A stretch of DNA of 64,000 nucleotides, taken from Butyriboletus loyo. Taxonomy: Eukaryota; Basidiomycota; Agaricomycetes; Boletales; Boletaceae. The stretch lies in NCBI GenBank assembly GCA_038093515.1, contig JBBPSI010000117.1:16967-80966 (forward strand), written 5' to 3'. The first letter of the stretch is position 1. Each line of letters opens with the position of its first letter. The notes under the pieces were generated by a model that was not told the origin of the DNA, searched no databases, and was given only the letters and a program-made list of their open reading frames with translations. This document shows, piece after piece, positions 1 to 8,180 of this stretch. Made by a program: the position numbers and the translations under genes.

Positions 1-1110
1 GGCATGGAGGAGGGCAGTGTGCCCCTGCTTGGCTTGCGGATAGGCGGCGAGGAAACTCGTCTCGTTGGAATTGTGGCCGTGATGCCAACGTGAGGTGTCA
101 GCGACGGCGCTCGTGGCATGGACTGGGACAAGATGGTGGCACCAGCGGCATCATCAAGACGTGGCTGAGGTATTGAATGAGATTACCATAGAGGATATCG
201 TCAAAAAACCTTACAGGCCGTTCATGGTCTTTGTTGATGCGATCCCACCTTGGAGAACGATCTTCTATCCCCAGCTGATGCCTTGAAGAGTTGACGTTAC
301 ATAAACAGTTTGCCCAGTTGCGGTTTACACAATATACCCCACCGTTGTCTATCTTAAAGTACTGTCTCTTCTCCCGAATCTTCTTCTTTCCGACTCTTGT
401 CTTTTCGTTCCTGGAGCCACAGCATGGATACACTTGAGCTCCAGTGTTGGGTCTACGGTGAAGACTTTGACGCCGTTTTTCCTGTCAAGATATCAAGGGC
501 AGAGACCGTCGGAGCCCTCAAAGGAGCCCTCAAGAATGAGACACCAGTGGCATTTCGCGATGTAGACGCGAACAAGCTCGCTCTCTACTCCATCCCCATG
601 CCCGATGATGAACACTTTGAAGCCACGCTCGAGAAGTGGACGTTCGAAGGCAAACATCGCCTCAACCCCGATGCAAATTATCCAACCTGAACCTGTCCGA
701 TGGCCTCATCATCGTTCATGCGCCCATTCCTTGTATGCGTTGATCATCATATTCTATTATCCTTCTGAGGCGAGCTTTACTTCTCAGATTCACGTCCAGT
801 TGAACCCACTGTCGTTCTCCCAGACCTGACCATTAATTGCTGGGTGCGCGGTGACACGACCAGTGGCAACTTTTCCGTCGAAATTTCGAGCACCAAGACT
901 GTCGGAGCCCTCAAAAAAATCATAAAAAACGAGAAACCAGTGGCATTTCACGATGTAGACGCAGATGAACTCGCTCTCTACTCCATCCCCATGCCCGATG
1001 CTGAAGACTTTGGAGCCACGCTCGAGAAGTGGACGTTCGAAGGCAAACAACACCTCGACTCGCGATGCAAATTATCCGAGCTCTTCCCCTCCTCTGGGGA
1101 GGGTGAGTGG
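1..1110. repeat. Left arm of a large inverted duplication
   Basis: Bases 1 to about 1110 are closely matched, in reverse complement, by about 10433-11675. The match begins at the first base of the window, so the arm continues to the left. It includes the upstream region (1-423), header exon 1, the 55-bp intron and header 2. The right arm carries about 105 bp (near 11335-11440) that the left arm lacks at base 258. Both arms also share the end of a short open frame finishing at TGA 91-93, which I cannot identify. Confidence 0.9.
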
Positions 1111-1506
1111 TTCATCATTGTCAAAGATCCCAGTATTACCTTGCACTGCTGGGTCCGCAGTCACAATACCAATCGAGTCTTCCCCGTCAAAATTTCGAAC
1201 ACGGGGACTGTCGCGGATCTCAAAGAGGCCATAAGAAACAAGAAGCCGGTGGATTTCCGTGACGTCGACGCCGACGCTCTCGAGCTTTACAAAGCCTCCC
1301 TCCCAGATTGCAAAGATGTCGAAGACAAGCTTAGAATGATCATGTTGGGAGACCAACCACGTCTCGGCCCATTGCAGAAATTATCCGGGCTCTTCCCCTC
1401 TGGGGAGGGGCACAATGGTGACAGGCAGGTAGGATGGCATTCGGTGGCCATGTTTGGGTCATCTGGGATGAGAGGGAGGTGGAGATGTCATGTCGTTATT
1501 TGTTAA
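424..1506 (+). pseudogene. Crinkler-type header array, truncated copy
   Basis: Three Crinkler N-terminal (ubiquitin-like header) modules lie in tandem. Header 1 is 424-732; a 55-bp intron (GT 733, AG 787) follows; headers 2 and 3 (788 to about 1400) are continuous in one exon. Each module shows the family pattern: a CWV.G start, a strand-helix segment with TV.ALK.AIKN, and a DVDAD.L.LY core. Compared with the right-arm copy and with header B there, header 1 has a 1-nt deletion near 670 that shifts the frame and creates a stop at 688-690. No nuclease or kinase domain follows header 3. In oomycetes and fungi such headers belong to secreted or host-directed effectors. I infer a broken donor or recipient of the duplication at 8181-11136. 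An alternative is a short header-only gene starting at a downstream exon. Confidence 0.75.
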
Positions 1507-2465
1507 TCAGTATGAGTCAAGCAACGAGTGTAGAGTTATAGCTTACCTCTAGGCTCTAGTAGAGTAGCAAGCCAGCGCATCGTGAGAATAAAGCAGTATC
1601 CAAATAAGGAAATGTAGTGAATGTATGTCCCGGCTCAACCTGAGCTGGGCCTGGGTGCCTCGGCCATCAATGGAGGCCCAGGGTCACGATTAGGGTGGGC
1701 CTGAGTGCCACAAAGCCGGGCCAGACCCGGGGCTTTGAGCCCGACCTGGCTGACCGTTTGCTGCAGACAAAACCCTCCTCCACCATCATGGGAGTCGGGG
1801 ATTATCCAACCTTATCGGGAATTCTTAGTCAGCAATTTGTTGTTGTCCGTCTTACTACAATTCGTACAGTAGGATGGATATACCTCATATGCCTCGTCGC
1901 GGACCAACGCGGACCAACACAGATTAGTTGGAATTGCAATTATTCTCGTAAAATATTACTGTAAAACATTCTCTGTCCACTTTGTGGGCATTCTTGGGAT
2001 TAGATGTTGTTTCAGACCCTCCACTTTAGCACTATCTCAGATCTTTTACGCTTCCTCACTGGTTCGCTTAGTAAGCATGTGATCAGATGTGGTAAGACTG
2101 GCCAAGCCGTGGTCAGATGTGGCAAGATAGTGGTTACGTGCGTAGCAAGATGTAGCAGGGTGGCATAAGGTGTAGTAAGATGTGGTAAGATATGAGCACG
2201 TGTACGACGTGGGCTGTTCTCGCTTGCTCGGTCACCACTGATATTCCTCAACGCCCCGATAGCCCACCGCTGCAGTTATCCAACCCTAACTCGGGCCCAT
2301 GTCTCTGGCGACGAATCCATTTATGCAGATACCGATGCTTTGGCTGGCTTCCGGAAGCGCAAATGTCTAACTGATGACCATCCCTTGCTTCGGTTCCCCT
2401 CCCTGTTCTCCAACTACTTCAGTCCATCCGCCCTCCTCACTGTGCAGCCTTCCCTTTCCAGTACC
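1507..2465. other. Intergenic, with low-complexity and degenerate tandem repeats
   Basis: No supported gene. Bases 1626-1750 contain overlapping GGGCC/GGCCC-rich palindromes. Bases about 2085-2195 contain degenerate repeats of a motif like AGATGTGGTAAG (near 2091 and 2176, with weaker copies between). The remainder has only short open frames with no recognisable domain. Confidence 0.5.
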
Positions 2466-3701
2466 ATGAATTATGGAGAGGACGTCACCAACACTTCTTC
2501 CCGTGGCCTCAGCATCCTCCGCCCTACTATCGAACTTCCGCTAGACGAAATCCTCAGCAACGTTGATCTTATAGATGACCACCTGTCTTTCCGTTTCATA
2601 GGGCAAAACGAATGCACCCTTACTACTGATTCCGACATCATGATGCAAGAGTCCTTTGAATCTGGTTCGTCTCGCTCGGCGTCCCAATCTTCTCGCCATG
2701 ACAATCAATCAAACGCGGCCACACTTTCCCTTCCCCAGTCTTCCAAGGAAAGCCTTTCCCAAATTATCTCCCCAGCCAAACCTAGCCCTAGCGCGGGAAC
2801 TAGGGGCAATGCCCCAGCAGTCGTCCCAACCCCACGGTAAAGACTCAGAATACTCACAGTACACGATCATCTGGCCCCGGTGCCACCGCCACTAGCGTCA
2901 ACCCTGCAGTTCTACGCAGCAATGGGAATTCCGCTCCTGGAGGGGTGAAGGGTGAGTGCTCAGATTGTGGTGCCACTCATATTCCTCTCTGGCGCCGTGG
3001 TCTCAACGACGAGCTGAATTGCAACGCGTGCGGCTCGTACCGCAAGCTGGTAAGTGATTTTCAGTGAAACATACGACAAGAAAACTCATGGTCTTCGTAG
3101 TACAAGCGCCCGTGCACAAAGAATATGCGCGCCAATCATGGCGAGGCCCGCACTCAAGTGGTTGACGTCATCGGTGGGTTCCCTCGGTACATGCGACACA
3201 CCACTCAACTCAGTGGGGCCGTCGACACAGCTCCATACTACAATTGCCACACCGCCGCGACGCCGCTCTGGAGGAAGGACGACGAGGGTAAGACAGTTTG
3301 CAATGTGTAAGTTTTCACCTCCTTGGTCCATTTGCGTGATGGCTCATGTTATGGTGGGCATCTGACATTAGATGCGGCTTATAGTGAGTAACGCACTCTT
3401 GTCAGACATTCAATTGCTGAGCACGTTCTATCACAGTTATAAATTGCATGGGTCAGCAAGACCGATTTCCATGAAATCGGACATCGTTCGCAGACGTTCA
3501 CGTCATGACGCTCAGCGCCTAGGCCCGAACTCCTCTGAAACTCCATCTGCGAGCCCAGGTGCAAGTCGCCGGACTTCACCCACTGCGGAACCCTCCCCAA
3601 CCCTGGCACCAGACTTGACCACTCAACCTACGTGTGAATACAACGAGGAAATGACGACTCGGAGCACATCATCCGAGCTCCTGGGAGCGCTTGCGGGGTA
3701 A
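2466..3701 (+). CDS. Two-finger GATA-type zinc-finger transcription factor
   Basis: A DNA-binding regulator of the fungal GATA family, presumably nuclear. The first exon (ATG 2466) encodes a Ser/Pro-rich region. Finger 1 (about 2953-3046) is a type IVa finger, C-x2-C-x17-C-x2-C with PLWRRG. An intron at 3050-3100 follows. Finger 2 (about 3235-3480) has the TPLWRKDDEGK and CGLYYKLHGSARP signatures and a basic tail (RRRSRHD). Finger 2 is split by introns 3307-3371 and 3384-3436, leaving a 12-nt micro-exon (3372-3383) that restores the conserved frame exactly. Two oddities: the first Cys of finger 2 is Tyr, and finger 1 has CNACGS rather than CNACGL. The junction between the first exon and the exon starting near 2861 is unresolved: the frames differ and the only obvious splice pair would be a 23-nt intron. 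The fingers are certain; gene integrity is not. Which GATA factor it is (nitrogen, iron or light) cannot be told. Confidence 0.8.
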
Positions 3702-4195
3702 GGATAAGGATGGCAAAGATACGCAGTTTGTGTTTTCTATTTCGGCTTCACCGGGAAAAGACCCGATGGTGTTTGTGGTGGATCAGGTTCTATCTGTGGA
3801 TGGGAATAGCAAAGTGTAGTAAATATGATTCCAGTTAGTCATTGCGCGGTAAGGTTGGGTGAGTGAACTTTCTGTAGGGCCGTGTCCAAAGTGAGAGTGC
3901 TTGAAACACTGGCCGATAGGTTATTGTTACTGTCAAGGCTGGTGTCTCGGGTTCGGTAAAGGAGTGGGGCACGGTGCATTCTGTGAGTCAGTGTCTCTCC
4001 CAATGACCAGACTATCTGCCAATGGATACATTCCAGCGACATGAGTATCGTGGAAATTAGTCAGTTACCTCAGCGACAAACTTGTTCGCATCGACGTGCT
4101 CTCTCTCACCCTTGCCAACGATCACCATCCGCAACGACAAAGACCTTGCGAGAGGTATGCTTGTAAATCAAAGGACTAGCTACCTGACCTAACAT
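3702..4195. other. Intergenic, nothing recognised
   Basis: Short open frames only on both strands; no domain or splice structure I can defend. It contains the presumed 3' end of the GATA gene and sequence before the TPR-like fragment. Confidence 0.4.
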
Positions 4196-4768
4196 TTGAA
4201 CAGGATACGATTGATCCGCGTCTTCGGCCCTGCCCCAGTGTCCGAACTCTACGAGAAAATTGGTACTTTCTGCCGCAATAAATTACAAGGGCATACCAAA
4301 TCACTAGAAAGACTTTCTCGTTCACTCAGCGACCGGTTCGACCAGGGAGGAGAGATGGCTGACCTCAAGGAGGCACTTGCGCTCCAACCCAATGTATTGG
4401 AACTTCGCCCACAGGGGCATCCTGATCGAGCCGTTTCACTGGGGAACATCGCGAACTACCTCTATTCCCGTTTCAAGCAGCTCGGTCAGGTGTCTGACCT
4501 CGACGAGGGGCCCACGCTCGAACGCAATGCATTGGAACTTTGCCCACAGGGGTATCCTGATCGAGCCTTTTCACTGGGCAGCATCGCGAACTCCCCCCAC
4601 ACTCGATCGAAATACTCAGTTACGCTTGGTATCAACGACCTCCAGGACGCATTCAATTTGTATGATCACACTCGAGTAGCTCTGGCGTTGTACAGGACAT
4701 TGAGGAGTATTCGTTCGAGCGACATCCCCATGGATCAACAGATCCTCTACGTCCATATTGGTGCCTAG
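4196..4768 (+). pseudogene. TPR-repeat fragment of a basidiomycete CHAT/TPR-type protein
   Basis: The frame encodes about two copies of a repeat running roughly DL.E...LERNALEL.PQG.PDRA.SLG.IAN.L..RF.QLG. This is the tetratricopeptide unit common in agaricomycete proteins that combine TPR arrays with a CHAT protease domain. Only about 1.5-2 repeats remain, where family members usually have many. They are followed by unrelated sequence (a tail near LYRTLRSIRS) and a stop. No CHAT or nucleotide-binding domain is seen nearby. I read it as a gene relic. Repeats of the unit near 4388-4450 and 4514-4580 are similar at the nucleotide level as well. Confidence 0.55.
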
Positions 4769-5186
4769 TGGATCTACGTTCCGGTGCGTGCATGTTTTCC
4801 ACGGTGCATTGTTACCGGAACTGAAGTACCCGCAGTTGCATTTACCACAGCATCTGTATGCTCGAAGTAATCTGTTTGCAGATACTTGTATACGCTGTCA
4901 GAAGGACATTGGATAATTTGCATGTAGTCAGTAGACACTCTGGCTGTTGCTTAACATTAACAAAATACCTACTACTGAATCCATATCATCTCATCACTTT
5001 CCCCAAATCCATTCCTGCTCAGATATCCTTACCGGGCCCCGCCGAAGCCAGTGGGTGATGGGACTCTCCACACTCGTTCTGCCCACCTCCTTCATGCTGT
5101 TTGCATCCAACACCAATAAATAGCTCTTTTCTGTAAAGCTATCAAGGACGACGCTCAAAAGTACACATGATTGTCCTCAGCGGTGC
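4769..5186. other. Intergenic, nothing recognised
   Basis: AT-richer stretch with no supported gene. Confidence 0.4.
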
Positions 5187-5738
5187 CCGAGTCGGGGGAA
5201 CGAATACGGTATGTCATCGACCGCAAACACGGTACAGGTTTCGTCGCCACATACGAATGACATCCTTTCTTCTGTTTCCACACGATCAATGCCTGGGAGG
5301 AGCCTTTCCCTTCGAATCCCTCCCAGATCGACATCATCACCGACCTCTCGATCTACAAAAACCTCGACGTTCCAAAACGCTTCTGTTAGTACAACAGCCT
5401 GAAATCCACCTCTCCTGGGTCGCTGAATTATGTAGGCGAGAAGCGCAGGAGCTGTGACGTGTTCTTGCGACGCTGGCGGTTACCCGGTGTCAACACCACT
5501 ATTGATGCTCCGTCAGAGGTTCGCGAACTTGAAGTCGTGACCGTGCACACCGCCGAGCATGACCACTCGTGCGACCTTCCCGTCGTCAATTCCTGCCTCC
5601 TCACCAAGCCCTCGCAGTACATGTAGGGTGTCTGCGACCGTGGCTTGAGCACGTTCTTTGATGGTATCGTCGAGTACGACACGGAGACGCACGCACCGAC
5701 ATATTGGTCCATGCAGGTAGGTCAGCCGATGGGTCGAA
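5187..5738 (+). pseudogene. Carotenoid oxygenase (RPE65/CCD family) pseudogene
   Basis: A single forward frame shows clear carotenoid-cleavage-oxygenase similarity although it is broken by stops. IRYVIDRKHG is followed by FVATYE, then FCFHTINAWEE (containing one of the Fe-binding His of the family), then DIITDLSIYKNLDVP. Farther on come a RLPGVN segment and a region like EYDTETHAPTYWS. In-frame stops occur near 5266 (TGA), 5388 (TAG) and 5622 (TAG). The family cleaves carotenoids or related polyenes using four His-bound Fe(II) ions' worth of ligands; only the middle portion is recognisable here, with no N-terminal or C-terminal His ligands. No intact gene of the carotenoid pathway is nearby. 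The identification rests on motifs read by eye. Confidence 0.7.
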
Positions 5739-6656
5739 TGGAGCAATAGCGTCAAGCATGTTCTTCTCCCACAAGATCTCCCTACGAATACTGACCACCC
5801 CAGACACATGATCTGAATTCTCCGTGATGAGCGAGTGCAAGCAAGCGGGGGGCGCATCCGTGGTGGTTGCCAGGATATCTGTCTTTCACGTAGCAGCCGA
5901 CACGTGGAAGATCTTGTATATCTGCTGTCTTCCCAAAGAAAGGTTGTAGTTGGGGACGCGCCCCGAGGTACAGGGGCAGCCCGTCAGTCAACCCGGGATT
6001 CCTTTGCTGCCAACCCAGGAGGGATTTGGCAAGGTAAGGGCTGAGGATAACGATAGTCGCCAGAGCCTTCTCGAACACCGTCCACTGCCCAAACAACCAT
6101 TAGTACCAAACCAAATGCTACAGGAGAAAACCACAACCCACGATTCGCAGGGCACGATCCAACCCATGCGGTCCCCAATTGGCACCTGGACACCTGGATC
6201 AGCTGGCGAAAGGAAACAAAGTTGGTTGGATGACGTCTCGTCTCGGTGTTCATCTTGAATCGCGTGGACTTACGAATGCCAGCGAGTCTTGAGCATCTCG
6301 AGCATGTGGAAGAGGGTGATGGGAGGTCTCGATGAGCTGGGGAGGTCACCATTGAACATGGCTTCGAGGAGGCTTAGTCGGGGGGCCATTGGAGAGATGG
6401 TCTGGGTAGGATTTGTGGCCGCGACGTGTGGGTGTGATGGCATTGGTCGTGTTTGGGTCTTCGCCGTGGGGAGGTGGAGATCGTGTCGTGAAAAGAAGGT
6501 AGAGAGGCGAGGACTAGGGAATGTTTGGACGCGAGCGGGGCCCAGTTGAAAGATAGGGAAATGTAATGGATCACGTGACCCAAGAAAACCAATAATTCGC
6601 TGTAGCCTACTACCAGACCCCCGCAGTGTCAACTTTGTCCTCCGATTTAACCTTGT
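5739..6656. other. Unassigned region with weak minus-strand coding signal
   Basis: On the minus strand a start near 6388 and a possible intron (GTAAGT near 6270) lead into frames rich in hydrophobic residues (about 5960-6190, e.g. ALATIVILSPYLAKSLLG). This could be the relic of a membrane-protein gene, but I recognise no family and the frames do not join convincingly. Nothing is seen on the plus strand. Confidence 0.2.
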
Positions 6657-7352
6657 TTGATTCAGCGCAAGCTCTGCCAAGCTGTCCCTGAGTACCTCTG
6701 TCATCACCAGGGCTCTCAGATCAATTCCCCCGTCGATGTCAAAAGTGACTTTCAGACAGGAGTGGGCTGCGAGTTCTTCGTCCAGTCAGGTTTCGTCGCC
6801 GGCTTTACCCAGCCCCTCGCCGACCAACAGAACCCGCAGCTGTATGGTCAAGATCGGCACCCCAACGAAACAGCCATCCACCGAGGTTTCGCAGTCTGCG
6901 ATGCGACCATCATCCCGCCCTCCGGGAACAGTACCACCTCAATGGCCACACTCGCGAAGGTGATGGAAAGAAGCCAAGTGTCGTCGCCCACTGAGGTTTC
7001 AGACATTGGAAACAGAACCCAGATGACGGTCCGTCGTGTCTTTGAGATCGCCAGGACCTTCTTTTTTGCCTCGCAACATACGTCGCAGTCTCCTACCGAG
7101 GCCACTGCCTGCACGACGATGGGTGCTAATGTGTCAAGGTTCCAAAAGCTGTTCATTTCTCCGCTCGACAAGGATGCGAAGGTCTCAAAGAATCCAGTGA
7201 CGCAGATGGAAATCGAGATGCTCAGGGCCCAGAGAAAGGTTGCGGGTGTTGGGACGGTCGATCCTCGTCTGGATCGCCTTAGTTTCCTCACTGCAGTGGC
7301 GATCGTCACGAAGCTTGGGACGTCTAGTTCGGACTGCCCCGGTTCCATCTGA
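6657..7352 (+). other. Ambiguous open frames on both strands
   Basis: The plus frame (231 codons) contains a stretch near 6870-6965 resembling the C-terminal FAD-oxidase signature of GMC/cholesterol-oxidase-like enzymes (TAIHRG.AVCDATIIPPSGN, then an ALA-like helix). The rest of the frame has no such similarity. The minus frame (6848-7348) contains two hydrophobic segments that could be membrane spans. I cannot decide which, if either, is real. A gene fragment is the most I would claim. Confidence 0.2.
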
Positions 7353-8180
7353 AGCGTCGACAGGGTGACTCGGAGGTAGGTGGTGGGGTGAGGTTTGGGT
7401 GTACATTCTTTTTCATTCCTTTCCTTTTCCTTTTCCTTTTCCGCCTTCTTCCACTTTCTTTGACAGATATCTTTTCTTCCCTGGCTTCCGTTTCCAGCTT
7501 AGATCTCTGTCGACCGTTAGGTTCTCGACTCAACTGACGTTCACGAGGCGGCTGTCCTGCACGTCGCATTCATCATGCAATGGCTTGAACGCTACACCGT
7601 TGTTCGGTGGCTTGCTCTCGCAAAAGAATTTGCCGAAGTCCATCACATTCTCTCAGCGCCGCAAAGATGCTGTCCTGTTCTCGTACTCGCGGCTCAGCAC
7701 ATCCCCGCCCACAGACTGAGCTGCCTTGCTACATGTCCCCAGGGCTAGGCTATCCCAGGGTGCTTATCCTGTCGAGAGCGGAAGATCGCGTGCGATCCAC
7801 CACAGCCAGGCAACGAGGCCAAGACCTGCAAGCGAGTACGTTTCTGTATCATGGTACTTGACCTGATGTGGACAAACTCTGCCCGCCCATCTCCCCTCAA
7901 TCACCCAATGGTCTCGCTGATCTCCCTGACATCAATCTTTGTGCTGAATAGTGTACTTACATGTATCATTTTTTAACCAGCCCTTCTCAAGTGCGAATGA
8001 GCACGGCAAACCGATGGGGTTTGCCTTCTTACTATGGAACGTTATGCACCTGACATTTATCCATCGTCTGGATTACTGCACTCGTTTCTAGAATATAAAT
8101 CACAATGTCTTATACATCCTACCTAGTTATTTGGACGGCGTCGACTTGTTTACGATGTCCAGCGAGTCAACTGCTCGAAG
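7353..8180. other. Intergenic, pyrimidine tract then nothing recognised
   Basis: A plus-strand pyrimidine tract (about 7405-7450, repeats of CCTTTT) begins the interval. It includes the presumed 3' flank of the Crinkler gene that ends at 8181. No other gene is supported. Confidence 0.4.

Noticed and set aside
95..433. Small frames in the left arm upstream of the headers, on either strand
   Set aside because: They start at non-ATG codons, differ between the two arms by indels, and show no domain. The region is more likely the header gene's 5' flank.
2838..2860. A 23-nt intron joining the first and second GATA exons
   Set aside because: It restores the frame but is far shorter than any other intron in the window (48-77 bp). 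A sequence error, frameshift or different splice pair is as likely, so the junction is left open.
3174..3213. A 40-bp GTGGGT...CAG intron between the two GATA fingers
   Set aside because: Splicing it breaks the frame of finger 2, whereas the unspliced sequence is open throughout.
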